From the NCBI GenBank assembly GCA_021604585.1, contig BQJG01000026.1, positions 1 to 44,964 on the forward strand: a stretch of DNA of 44,964 bases, written 5' to 3'. Source of the stretch: Hyphococcus sp. (GTDB lineage Bacteria; Pseudomonadota; Alphaproteobacteria; Caulobacterales; Parvularculaceae). A program made the position numbers and the translations under genes. Positions 33,584-42,107 of this stretch are shown one piece after another. The notes beneath the pieces are model-generated. The model ran no database searches and had not been told where the DNA came from. It was given only the letters and a program-made list of their open reading frames with translations. Position 1 is the first letter of the stretch. Every line of letters begins with the position of its first letter.

Positions 33584-35158
33584 ATGACACTCGATCCCCA
33601 TGCCAAAGTGCACGACCGCGCTCTGATTGTTGATTTCGGCAGCCAGGTCACCCAGCTCATCGCCCGCCGCCTCCGAGAGGCTGGCGTTTATTGCGAAATC
33701 CATCCGTTCAATCGGGTCGACGCAGCGTTTCTTGCGGATTTCGCGCCAAAGGCGGTGATCCTCTCAGGCGGTCCGGCGAGCGTTAAAACCGACCTTAGTC
33801 CGCGCGCAGACATGGCGATTTTTGAAGCGGGTGTGCCGGTCCTTGGCATCTGCTATGGCGAGCAGACCATTTGCGCCCAGCTCGGCGGGGAAGTTGAGAC
33901 ATCAGACCATCGCGAGTTCGGCCGGGCGATGCTCGAGGTGGTGAAGCCAAGCGCCTTATTTGAGGGGGTTTGGGAGCAGGGTTCGCGCCATCAGGTCTGG
34001 ATGAGCCATGGCGACCGGGTGAACGCAATTCCCGATGGTTTTGAAATCATCGCAAAATCCGAAGGCGCGCCTTTCGCCGCTATCGCCGACGAAACGCGCA
34101 GAATTTACGCCGTGCAGTTCCACCCGGAAGTAGTGCACACGCCCGATGGCGCAAAACTGCTCGCGAATTTTGTTCACAATATTGCCGGGCTAACCGGCGA
34201 CTGGACCATGGCGGCGTTTCGCGACGAAGCCATCGCGCTGATCCGCGAACAGGTTGGCGATGCGCGCGTCATCTGCGGTCTTTCCGGCGGCGTCGATTCT
34301 TCAGTTGCTGCAGTTCTGATCCACGAAGCCATCGGCGAACAGCTAACCTGCGTTTTTGTCGATACAGGATTGATGCGAGCAGGGGAGGGCGAAGAAGTCG
34401 TTCGCTTATATCGCGACAGCTACAACATTCCGCTTATTCATGTGCAGGCTGAAGATTTGTTTTTGGGCAAACTCGCGGGCGTCGATGATCCGGAAAAGAA
34501 ACGAAAGATCATCGGGTCGCTGTTCATCGACGTGTTCGACAAGGAAGCTTCAAAAATCGAGAACGCGAAATTTCTCGCGCAGGGAACGCTTTATCCAGAC
34601 GTCATTGAAAGCGTTTCCTTCGATGGTGGACCATCGGTCACGATCAAATCACACCACAATGTTGGCGGCTTGCCAGAGCGGATGAATCTGAAACTGGTCG
34701 AGCCGTTGCGCGAACTCTTTAAAGACGAAGTGCGCGTCCTTGGCCGCGAGCTCGGATTGCCGGAGCATTTTGTCGGCCGTCATCCGTTTCCAGGGCCGGG
34801 CCTTGCGATCCGCATCCCCGGTGAAGTCACGAAAGAAAAAGCCGACATCTTGCGCAAGGCGGACGCGATCTATCTCGATGAGATCCGCAAGGCTGGCCTC
34901 TACGATGCGATCTGGCAGGCATTTGCCGTGCTGTTGCCGGTGCGCACAGTCGGCGTCATGGGCGATGAACGCACTTACGATCATGTGCTGGCGCTGCGCG
35001 CGGTTACATCAACAGACGGCATGACCGCCGATTATTATCCGTTCAGTCACGAATTTCTTGGCGCTTGCGCGACGCGCATCATCAACGAAGTGCGCGGCGT
35101 CAATCGCGTCGTCTACGACGTAACCTCAAAACCGCCCGGGACGATTGAGTGGGAGTGA
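33584..35158 (+). CDS. guaA: GMP synthase (glutamine-hydrolysing)
   Basis: GuaA converts XMP to GMP with ATP and glutamine. It has 524 residues. The N-terminal class I glutamine amidotransferase domain has Cys90 in LGICYGEQT and the His/Glu pair in QFHPEV. The ATP-pyrophosphatase domain carries the PP-loop GLSGGVDSSVAA. The C-terminal dimerisation domain has RHPFPGPGLAIR and ends PPGTIEWE. It completes the IMP-to-GMP branch together with guaB at 29087. The 3' end is intact. Confidence 0.97.
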   Translation: MTLDPHAKVHDRALIVDFGSQVTQLIARRLREAGVYCEIHPFNRVDAAFLADFAPKAVILSGGPASVKTDLSPRADMAIFEAGVPVLGICYGEQTICAQLGGEVETSDHREFGRAMLEVVKPSALFEGVWEQGSRHQVWMSHGDRVNAIPDGFEIIAKSEGAPFAAIADETRRIYAVQFHPEVVHTPDGAKLLANFVHNIAGLTGDWTMAAFRDEAIALIREQVGDARVICGLSGGVDSSVAAVLIHEAIGEQLTCVFVDTGLMRAGEGEEVVRLYRDSYNIPLIHVQAEDLFLGKLAGVDDPEKKRKIIGSLFIDVFDKEASKIENAKFLAQGTLYPDVIESVSFDGGPSVTIKSHHNVGGLPERMNLKLVEPLRELFKDEVRVLGRELGLPEHFVGRHPFPGPGLAIRIPGEVTKEKADILRKADAIYLDEIRKAGLYDAIWQAFAVLLPVRTVGVMGDERTYDHVLALRAVTSTDGMTADYYPFSHEFLGACATRIINEVRGVNRVVYDVTSKPPGTIEWE

Positions 35159-35185
35159 GCGCTGCAGGAATTCAAAGTAAGCGAC

Positions 35186-35758
35186 ATGTCAAAAGAGCGC
35201 TTCAATCTGTTTTTTGCGTTATTTCCTGACCAGGAAGCAGCAAGGAAGGTTGAAAAGCTCGCTTCGCGATTGCGCGATGCTCACGACGTATAGGGAAAGC
35301 CATTACGTACAGATATTTTCCATATCTCGCTTCAAAATCTGGGTAGGTATGAACGCTTGCTAAACGAAGTGGTCGACAGCGCCTGCAGAGCGGCTAAGAG
35401 CATCAAAGCTGCGCCATTCGATGTGACTTTTGGCAAGGTGGAAAGCTTTGATGTAAAGTCTGATCGTTTTCCACTTGAGTTGCTCTGCAGTGAAGGCCTA
35501 GCAGATTTGCGGCATTTTCATCAGCAACTTGGGCTGGCGCTCAAACAGGAAGGTCTGAACCGGTTTGCAGCCTTCCGCCTCACACCACATATGACATTGC
35601 TCTATGGAGACCGGATCATTGAAGAGCATCCTGTTGATCCCATAAGTTGGCGCGTAAAAGAGTTTGCGCTGGTTTTGAGCCATTGGGGAGAGACCCGTTA
35701 TGATATTCTTGGGCAATGGCTGTTACGGATTGGTGGCGAGGACAATGGGCCAGCGTGA
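35186..35758 (+). pseudogene. 2'-5' RNA ligase (ThpR/LigT-like) interrupted by one amber codon
   Basis: Read from the ATG at 35186, a 190-codon frame encodes a 2H-phosphoesterase-like protein, with the start MSKERFNLFFALFPDQEAA, a first H-x-S/T motif (FHISLQNLG) and a second (LTPHMTLLYG). Codon 36 at 35291-35293 is TAG, in frame, with no shift, just before the GKPLRTD that leads into the first motif. Everything after is well preserved. Either a recent nonsense mutation or read-through is possible. It lies 27 bp after guaA. The 133-codon frame starting at 35357 alone lacks the first catalytic motif. Confidence 0.8.
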
Positions 35759-35845
35759 TCGACGAATCGCGTCCTATATGCGACATAATGAATGTTCAGC
35801 GGCGTCGATGGTTGCAATACTGGCGTCTTTTGAAAGCAGCGGTGG

Positions 35846-36646
35846 ATGAAAATGGACGCGACCTGGGACGAACAATTTGCCGGTGATCAAGACGCGCGCT
35901 CTGCTGAGGAGCGCGGCAAAAAGCGCACGATCACCGTCGGCTGGACGGTGCGTGCGCAAAAGGCGTCTTTGATCTGGGCGCCGCCGCAGCCCTTTACCCG
36001 AACCGACCCAAAGCCCGCTTCAGCGAAATCTGTTCAGGTCTGCCCGGCGGCCGTTGATTTTGATCGCCGGCAATACGTCGTGCCGTGTCCGGTGGATTTG
36101 ACCTTGAAATTTGATCGCCAGCCAAATGGGCAGCTGACCTTGGTGGATGCGGATGGCGAAAAATCGTCCATGCGGCAAACAGGTTTGCGCGAGATGATGA
36201 TTCTGCATCCGCAACAGGAATGGCGTCATCCCGAGCGCCCGTTGATTCAAATCATCGCGCCTTATGTATTTGTCGCGGATGATCCCTGTTACATTGTGCA
36301 GACGGCGCCTTATTTGCACTACTTCCCGACACCGCGACCGGGCTTGCAAATGGGCGGGCGCTTTCCGGCGCATATCTGGCCGCGCCCATTAAGCTGGGGC
36401 TTTGAATGGTATGACGTCACCAAGCCGCTGGTGCTAAAGCGCGGCGAGCCTTGGTTCTATGTTCATTTTGAAACGGAAAATCCGTCCGCGCATGTGCGTC
36501 TGGTCGAGCAGGAAATGACGCCGGAACTCGAAAAATATATGACGAGCATCGTTGATGTATCGAATTTTGTGAACAAAACCTATTCGCTGTTTTCCGAAGC
36601 GCAACGCACCCGGCCGGCGACATTGGTTCAGCCGAAGAAAAAATAG
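35846..36646 (+). CDS. Conserved hypothetical protein
   Basis: A 266-residue soluble protein without signal peptide that I do not recognise with confidence. A charged N-terminus (about 30 residues) is followed by beta-rich sequence with many Pro, Trp and aromatic residues (QEWRHPERPLIQIIAPYVF, PTPRPGLQMGGRF, PLSWGFEWYDVTK). The last 50 residues are helical. It reminds me of DUF6065-like proteins, but this is from memory and weak. An ATG six bases inside the frame has a better-spaced GGTGG. It converges on mlaF. Confidence 0.65.
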   Translation: MKMDATWDEQFAGDQDARSAEERGKKRTITVGWTVRAQKASLIWAPPQPFTRTDPKPASAKSVQVCPAAVDFDRRQYVVPCPVDLTLKFDRQPNGQLTLVDADGEKSSMRQTGLREMMILHPQQEWRHPERPLIQIIAPYVFVADDPCYIVQTAPYLHYFPTPRPGLQMGGRFPAHIWPRPLSWGFEWYDVTKPLVLKRGEPWFYVHFETENPSAHVRLVEQEMTPELEKYMTSIVDVSNFVNKTYSLFSEAQRTRPATLVQPKKK

Positions 36647-36656
36647 GCGCGAGCGT

Positions 36657-37436
36657 TTAGGTGTTGCGCACGGACATTTTAATTGGGCCTTCGGCGCGGC
36701 CATGCACAAACTGATCGACCATGGGGTTGCCGGAGTTTTCAAGGTCTTCCGGCTTGCCGCGCCAGATGATCCGCCCCTGATAGAGCATGGCGACTTCGTC
36801 AGCAATTTTGCGCGCCGACGCCATGTCATGCGTGATCGATATTGCCGAAGCGCCAAGCGCTTTCACGCGTTCGACGATCAGATTGTTGATGACGTCCGAC
36901 ATGATCGGGTCGAGGCCGGTGGTCGGTTCGTCAAAAAACAAAATCTGCGGGTCGGAGGCGATGGCGCGCGCCAGGCTGACGCGCTTTTGCATGCCGCCTG
37001 ACAGTGCGGACGGCTGCAAATCGCCGACCTCTGGCGCGAGTCCCACTTGCGCGAGACATTCAATTGCTTTTTCGCGCGCCGCCTTGCGTGATTTTTTTTC
37101 GGCGTTGAGCAAGCGGAAGCTGATATTTTCCCAGACTTTGAGACTGTCGAACAGCGCCGAACCTTGAAACAGCATGCCGGACAGCTGCGTCATGTGACGG
37201 CGGTCGCCGTCGCTGTTTCTGGCGATGTTTCGGCCATTGACCTCAATCGTTCCGCGATCAGCTTTCATCAACCCGACAATGCATTTCAAAAGGACGGATT
37301 TTCCGCTGCCCGATCCGCCAATGATGACGAGTGAACGGCCTTTATCGACATCGATGTCTACGCCGCGCAACACTTGGTGATCGTCGAAGACTTTGTGCAC
37401 GCCGCGCACGCTGATAATATGAGACGTCTTATTCAT
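36657..37436 (-). CDS. mlaF: MlaF-type ABC transporter ATP-binding protein
   Basis: A 259-residue ATPase of the Mla/Ttg2 system, which moves phospholipids between the inner and outer membrane. Walker A is GGSGSGKSVLLK, the signature is LSGGMQKRVSLARA, Walker B is LFFDEPTTGLDP, and the switch His is in ITHDMASA. It starts 10 bp after the permease gene on the same strand. The substrate-binding MlaD and MlaC partners are not in this window. Confidence 0.92.
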   Translation of the reverse strand: MNKTSHIISVRGVHKVFDDHQVLRGVDIDVDKGRSLVIIGGSGSGKSVLLKCIVGLMKADRGTIEVNGRNIARNSDGDRRHMTQLSGMLFQGSALFDSLKVWENISFRLLNAEKKSRKAAREKAIECLAQVGLAPEVGDLQPSALSGGMQKRVSLARAIASDPQILFFDEPTTGLDPIMSDVINNLIVERVKALGASAISITHDMASARKIADEVAMLYQGRIIWRGKPEDLENSGNPMVDQFVHGRAEGPIKMSVRNT

Positions 37437-37445
37437 GCCGGGTTC

Positions 37446-38219
37446 CTAAAACTGCACGAGGAATGACGTCATGACATAGTTGGAGGCGAGCACAACTACG
37501 GCGGCCGCGACGACGGCGGTGCGGGTCGCCGACCCGACGCCCTGTGCGCCGCCACGGCTGTTATAACCGTAATAGCAACCCATCGCAGAGATCAGAAATC
37601 CGAAGACCGCTGCTTTGAAAAGGCCGCTAATCAAGTCGCGGTTTTGTAAAAAGTCGGAGAGATTTCTAATGAAAACCGGACCGGAAAAGTCCAGTACATA
37701 AACGGCAACCAGATAGCCGCCATAAACCCCAATAATATCTGCGACCAGGACGAGCACTGGTAAGGCGAGCGTAGTGGCGACAATGCGCGGCGCGATCAGA
37801 TACTTGAACGGATCCACCGCCAGGGTCGACATGGCGTCGATCTGTTCGGTGACGCGCATGGTGCCGATCTCGGCGGCCATGGCGGAAGAGCATCGTCCGG
37901 CGACCATGAGGGCTGCAAGCACCGGTCCCAATTCGCGCACAATCGATACGCCAAGAATCTGCGGCAGAAATGTTTCGGCGTTGAACCGCAAAGATCCGTC
38001 ATAGATGTTGAGCGCCAGCGCAGCGCCGGTGAAAATCGCCGTCAGGCCGACCACGGGCAGGGATGTAAATCCAATCCGCGCGAGCGCTGAAAAAAATGCG
38101 CGCCAATAGAACGGGCCCATCACCCAGGCGACGGCGCCGCGTCCGGCAAACTCGCTGATGCGGCCGGTTTCGCGCAAGGCGCTCAACGTGACGCTGCCAG
38201 TCATGGCGAAGATATTCAT
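37446..38219 (-). CDS. mlaE: MlaE-type ABC transporter permease
   Basis: A 257-residue permease with five or so membrane helices. The MlaE signature region is visible (ILGVSIVRELGPVLAALMVA, then GRCSSAMAAEIGTMRVTEQI, then ALAVDP-like STLAVDPFKYLIAPR). The ATG at 38219 follows a GGGGG-rich site; a longer frame reaches back into the alr-side repeat and is not used. The ATPase gene follows directly. Together they form the transporter core for outer-membrane lipid asymmetry. Confidence 0.9.
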   Translation of the reverse strand: MNIFAMTGSVTLSALRETGRISEFAGRGAVAWVMGPFYWRAFFSALARIGFTSLPVVGLTAIFTGAALALNIYDGSLRFNAETFLPQILGVSIVRELGPVLAALMVAGRCSSAMAAEIGTMRVTEQIDAMSTLAVDPFKYLIAPRIVATTLALPVLVLVADIIGVYGGYLVAVYVLDFSGPVFIRNLSDFLQNRDLISGLFKAAVFGFLISAMGCYYGYNSRGGAQGVGSATRTAVVAAAVVVLASNYVMTSFLVQF

Positions 38220-38247
38220 GGACGAAAGCCCCCTTGGCGGTCTCTTA

Positions 38248-38332
38248 GAGCATGCTTTGGAAAACATGCTCCAGATTTTTGTTTCCGCGCGTTCTTCTCC
38301 GAAAACCGGCATTCGCTTTTCGGGAATGCGCA
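38248..38332. repeat. RIME-like palindromic intergenic element
   Basis: GAGCATG at 38248-38254 pairs with CATGCTC at 38265-38271. CCGAAAA at 38299-38305 pairs with TTTTCGG at 38317-38323. Together they resemble the RIME-type mosaic elements of alphaproteobacteria, known for GAGCATG and CCGAAAA...TTTTCGG half-sites. It fills the gap between the alr stop and the mlaE start on the minus strand, and shares its CGAAAA/TTTTCG core with the hairpin at 953-980. Confidence 0.65.
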
Positions 38333-39445
38333 CTAGAGGTAGCGGCGATCAACCCTGTCGCCAAGCCCCGTAAGCAAGTCATAAGCAGCCCGTCCAGACG
38401 CTGTAGCGACGTCGTGCAGCCGCAGTTCAGGACCAAAAAACTCTGCATAATCATCATCTTTAGCGGGATTCTTCATGTCCGTCACATCGAGCGTGATGAA
38501 ATCCATGGAAATCCGGCCAACAATCGGCGCGTGTTCGCCATTCACAATGGCGGCGCCGGCGCCGGTAAGTCCGCGCGGATAGCCGTCGCCATAGCCGAGC
38601 GCGACGGTTGCGATTCGGGTCGGACGCGCAGCGGTGAAGGTCGCGCCATAGCCGACCGTTTCCCCCGGCGCCAAATCGCGCAACTGAACCACCGGCGCGC
38701 GTAAGGAAATGACGGATTTAATCCGGGCATCGTCTGTGTCGAAGGGGCTGCCGCCATACAGTGCGATGCCCGGGCGGACCATATCGAACTGGTAGTCCTT
38801 ACCCATTAACGCGCCAGCCGAGGCGCCGAGACTAAGACGCGCGCCGGGAAAATCTTGTGCGACGTTGATGAACATGCCCCGCTGGGTCCGGTTCTTCGCA
38901 TGCGCCGGATTGGAGCCGCAGGCGAGATGGCTCATCACGAGCGTTACGTTTAATCCTTCGACAGTCGCGATGTCGCCCGCCGCACACATCGGTGCGCCGA
39001 GCCGGTTCATGCCGGTGTCGATATGCACGGCGGCTTCTGCGCCCGGCGAACGGGCGGCCCAGAGCTGCGCTTGCTCCAGCGAATTCAGCACCGGTGTCAG
39101 TCGCGCCTGTTCATGCAGCGCCAGCGTTTCTTGGCTGGGCCCCGCGAAGCAATAAATCTTCGCCTGCGCGGTTGCCAATGCAGCACGTAGCGCCGCGCCT
39201 TCTTCGGCATAGACGACAAAATACGCGTCGCATTTGTTGCGCTCCGCCAGCGCGCGCGCGACGGGTCCAACGCCGAGGCCATAGGCGTCGCATTTCACCG
39301 CGGGGGCCACTTCCGCGCCCGGTGCGGCATCCGCGATCATCTCGTAATTGGCGCACAGCGCGCCGAGATCGATCTCGGCCCAGGGGCCTTCCCGGGTTGT
39401 CTCGCTGGCCCCGGCAACGGCCATTTTGCTGGTCTTGTGATTCAT
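38333..39445 (-). CDS. alr: Alanine racemase
   Basis: PLP-dependent racemase that makes D-alanine for peptidoglycan. It has 370 residues. The cofactor Lys51 lies in APAVKCDAYGLG (commonly KADAYG), and the second catalytic Tyr in ETVGYGATF. The beta-domain contains VGRISMDFITLDVTD. The GGGAGG site abuts the ATG at 39445 directly, so an ATG seven codons later (39424) is a possible real start. It follows dnaB on the same strand, the typical alphaproteobacterial order. Confidence 0.93.
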   Translation of the reverse strand: MNHKTSKMAVAGASETTREGPWAEIDLGALCANYEMIADAAPGAEVAPAVKCDAYGLGVGPVARALAERNKCDAYFVVYAEEGAALRAALATAQAKIYCFAGPSQETLALHEQARLTPVLNSLEQAQLWAARSPGAEAAVHIDTGMNRLGAPMCAAGDIATVEGLNVTLVMSHLACGSNPAHAKNRTQRGMFINVAQDFPGARLSLGASAGALMGKDYQFDMVRPGIALYGGSPFDTDDARIKSVISLRAPVVQLRDLAPGETVGYGATFTAARPTRIATVALGYGDGYPRGLTGAGAAIVNGEHAPIVGRISMDFITLDVTDMKNPAKDDDYAEFFGPELRLHDVATASGRAAYDLLTGLGDRVDRRYL

Positions 39446-39524
39446 CCTCCCGCTTTACGCAGCTTTTCATGGCGGGAAAAGGGCCGGGCAGGGAGTGCGC
39501 GTAGTCTGTTTTTCTCCCCGATTC

Positions 39525-39607
39525 CCCACGGCTTGACCGTGGGTTCCATCATTTGAGCGTTTAGCAAGTCGTAGAGGAGGGGGCTGGACCCCACGATCCA
39601 ATCGTGG
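39525..39607. repeat. Pair of palindromes between dnaB and alr
   Basis: CCCACGG at 39525-39531 pairs with CCGTGGG at 39537-39543 around CTTGA. CCACGAT at 39591-39597 pairs with ATCGTGG at 39601-39607 around CCA. Both contain the CCCACGR...YCGTGGG palindrome style often seen as dispersed intergenic repeats in alphaproteobacteria. The remainder of the 216-bp gap shows no gene. Confidence 0.5.
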
Positions 39608-39661
39608 AGAGTCGCAAATTCGAGCGTCACGCATTTTTTGAAATCGCGCTTCTCGCGCGGC

Positions 39662-41152
39662 CTAAAACTCCCCGCCGCCGGAATATTGGTCGTTATCGGC
39701 GAGGTTCGAGAATTTGGTGAGCGCGCCGTTGAACTGCAGCTCCACATGGCCGATGGGGCCGTGGCGCTGTTTGCCGATAATGACTTCGGCCTTATTGCGC
39801 GCCGCATCGCAATTGGCGAGCCACTGCGTGTGGTCTTCGGTGCCTTCGCGCGGCGACATGCGGCTGAGGTAGTACTCCTCGCGATAGACGAACAACACGA
39901 CGTCTGCGTCTTGCTCAATCGAACCGGATTCTCTGAGGTCCGAAAGTTGCGGGCGTTTATCGTCGCGCGATTCCACCTGGCGCGAGAGCTGCGACAGGGC
40001 GATGACCGGCACGTCGAGTTCCTTTGCCAGGGTTTTCAGTCCTTGCGAAATTTCGGTGATCTCCTGAACCCGGCCGTCATTGCGGCGGCCCGATCCGGTG
40101 AGGAGCTGCAGGTAGTCGACCACGAGCAGGTCGAGACCATGTTGGCGTTTCAACCGGCGCGCGCGGGCGGCAAGCTGGGCGATGGAAATGCCGCCCGTGT
40201 CATCAATATAGAGCGGCAATTTTTCGAGATCTCGCGCGGCGAGGTAAATCTTGTCGAATTCATGCTGATCGACTTCGCCGCGCCGGATCTTCACTGATTG
40301 GACTTCGGAAAATTCCGAGATGATCCTGGTGGCGAGCTGTTCGGCGGACATTTCCAGCGAGAAGAAACCGACAATCGCGCCATCAACGGTTTTCATCGTG
40401 CCGTCGGGCTGTTTTTCAGCCTTGTAAGCCTTGGCGGCGTTCACGGCGATGTTGGTGGCGAGCGACGTCTTACCCATGGATGGGCGTCCGGCGAGGATAA
40501 TGAGGTCGGACGGATGCAGCCCGCCCATCATCCGGTCGAGATCGCGCAAGCCTGATGACACACCCGCAAGTCCGCCGTCGCGTTTGACCGCCGCGTTCGC
40601 CAGCTCAATCGCTTCGGTGATGGCGTGGCGGAACGACATGAAGCCGCCGCCATACTTGCCGGTTTCGGCCAGCTTATAGAGTGCTTGCTCTGCGTCCTGT
40701 AATTGCTGCGAGGGATGATCGTCGAGGGTGGCGACACGCGCCCGGTCCGCCATCTCCGAACCGATCGACATCAACCCGCGGCACACAGACAGATCGAACA
40801 CGATCTTGGCGTAGTCGCTGGCGCCGGCGGTAGAGGGGACGTTCGCTGCGAGGGTTTCGAGGTAACGCTTGCCGCCTGCGTCGAGATAGCCTTGCGCATT
40901 GGCGAGATAAGTGTCGATGGTGACGGGTGAACCGAGGCGGCCGGAGTTGATGAGATCGCCGCAGGCCTCGTAAATCATCTGGTGGACAGGGTCGAAAAAA
41001 TGTTCGCCCTTCAAAAACGCCGAGACGCGGTAAAAGATTTCATTGTCGAACAAGATCGCTCCGAGGATCGCCTGTTCCGCGTCAAGGCTGACGGGGAGTT
41101 TATTCTCCGTGCCCTGATTATTTGATTGTGGGTTGCTTGCGCCGTCTGCCAT
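39662..41152 (-). CDS. dnaB: Replicative DNA helicase DnaB
   Basis: Hexameric 5'-3' helicase of the replication fork. It has 496 residues. The N-terminal domain (about residues 20-120) includes the LDAEQAILGAILFDNEIF start. The RecA-like C-terminal domain has Walker A GRPSMGKTSLA, Walker B LLVVDYLQLL, DnaB motif 3 with ALSQLSRQVE, and DLRESGSIEQDADVVLF with the arginine-finger region. No intein is present. It sits between rplI and alr on the same strand, with the rplI terminator just upstream of its start. Confidence 0.96.
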   Translation of the reverse strand: MADGASNPQSNNQGTENKLPVSLDAEQAILGAILFDNEIFYRVSAFLKGEHFFDPVHQMIYEACGDLINSGRLGSPVTIDTYLANAQGYLDAGGKRYLETLAANVPSTAGASDYAKIVFDLSVCRGLMSIGSEMADRARVATLDDHPSQQLQDAEQALYKLAETGKYGGGFMSFRHAITEAIELANAAVKRDGGLAGVSSGLRDLDRMMGGLHPSDLIILAGRPSMGKTSLATNIAVNAAKAYKAEKQPDGTMKTVDGAIVGFFSLEMSAEQLATRIISEFSEVQSVKIRRGEVDQHEFDKIYLAARDLEKLPLYIDDTGGISIAQLAARARRLKRQHGLDLLVVDYLQLLTGSGRRNDGRVQEITEISQGLKTLAKELDVPVIALSQLSRQVESRDDKRPQLSDLRESGSIEQDADVVLFVYREEYYLSRMSPREGTEDHTQWLANCDAARNKAEVIIGKQRHGPIGHVELQFNGALTKFSNLADNDQYSGGGEF

Positions 41153-41166
41153 CCAAGCGTTAGACC

Positions 41167-41198
41167 AAAAAAAACGCCGGCTGAACAGTCAGCCGGCG
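41167..41198 (-). terminator. Rho-independent terminator of the rpsF-rpsR-rplI operon
   Basis: CGCCGGCTGA at 41175-41184 pairs with TCAGCCGGCG at 41189-41198 around a 4-base loop. On the minus strand it is followed by eight T residues (41174-41167). It lies between rplI and dnaB, so dnaB needs its own promoter or read-through. Confidence 0.92.
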
Positions 41199-41265
41199 CC
41201 TGAATTTTTCCACTGTTCCCCGATGCACCGTTCGCTCATGCAAACGAAACGACAGGGTTGTTATA

Positions 41266-41859
41266 TTATTCGGCGGTCTCTTCTTCCGTTGTCTCAACCG
41301 CTTCGCCGGCGCCTTCATCAAAGAACTCAGCTTTGGTTTCGGCGTCTTCCTGACGCTCAAGCTGTTCGGCTGTGGCGAGCACGTCTTCGCCCCGAGCCTG
41401 GCGTTCGGCTTCGTCCGCGGAACGGGCGATGTTGATGTTGATCGTGGAGTCGACTTCCGGATGCAGTTTGACGCGCACCTGGAAAACACCAAGCGCCTTC
41501 AACGGCTTGTCGAGACGGACTTGCGCTCGTTCAACATGCACGCCAGCTTCGCTCGCCGCTTCGGCGATGTCGCGGGTCGATACGGAACCGTATAAAACGC
41601 CCATTTCCGAAGACTGGCGAATGATGACATAGGACGAACCGTCGATCTTTGCAGCGACCTGTTCGGCTTCTTTCTTGCGCTCAAGGTTGCGCGCTTCGAG
41701 TTCGGCGCGCTGGGCCTCAAACACTTTCTTGTTGTCGTCATTGGCGCGGAGCGCCTTTTTCTGGGGAAGCAGGAAGTTGCGCGCATAACCGGCGCGAACT
41801 TTGACCACATCGCCCATCTGGCCGAGGTTTTCGACCCGTTCAAGAAGAATGACGTTCAT
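41266..41859 (-). CDS. rplI: 50S ribosomal protein L9
   Basis: L9 binds 23S rRNA domain V. The N-terminal domain begins MNVILLERVENLGQMGDVV with the KVRAGYARNFLLPQKKAL signature, a long connecting helix follows, and the C-terminal domain covers about residues 75-150. It has 197 residues, longer than the usual 149, because of a strongly acidic C-terminal extension rich in Glu and Ala. Such tails occur in alphaproteobacterial L9. It is the last gene of the rpsF-rpsR-rplI operon. Confidence 0.96.
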   Translation of the reverse strand: MNVILLERVENLGQMGDVVKVRAGYARNFLLPQKKALRANDDNKKVFEAQRAELEARNLERKKEAEQVAAKIDGSSYVIIRQSSEMGVLYGSVSTRDIAEAASEAGVHVERAQVRLDKPLKALGVFQVRVKLHPEVDSTININIARSADEAERQARGEDVLATAEQLERQEDAETKAEFFDEGAGEAVETTEEETAE

Positions 41860-41864
41860 GGGAC

Positions 41865-42089
41865 TTACTCCGATACGTAGGGAAGCAAGGCCAGGAAACG
41901 CGCGCGTTTAATGGCGCGCGCCAGAGGGCGCTGCTTCTTTTGAGAGACGGCGGAAATCCGCGACGGAACGATCTTGCCGCGCTCGGAAATGAAGCGCTGC
42001 AGCAATTTCGGGTCTTTGTAGTCGATGACTTGCGCATTATCGCCAGAGAACGGGCAAGTTTTGCGGCGTCTGAAAAATGGTTTAGCCAT
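41865..42089 (-). CDS. rpsR: 30S ribosomal protein S18
   Basis: A 74-residue small-subunit protein that pairs with S6 on the platform. It begins MAKPFFRRRKTCPFSGDNA and contains DYKDPKLLQRFISERGKIVP and the SAVSQKKQRPLARAIKRAR rRNA-binding part. It lies 18 bp after rpsF and 5 bp before rplI. Confidence 0.97.
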   Translation of the reverse strand: MAKPFFRRRKTCPFSGDNAQVIDYKDPKLLQRFISERGKIVPSRISAVSQKKQRPLARAIKRARFLALLPYVSE

Positions 42090-42107
42090 GATGTTTCCCT
42101 TCTCTGC

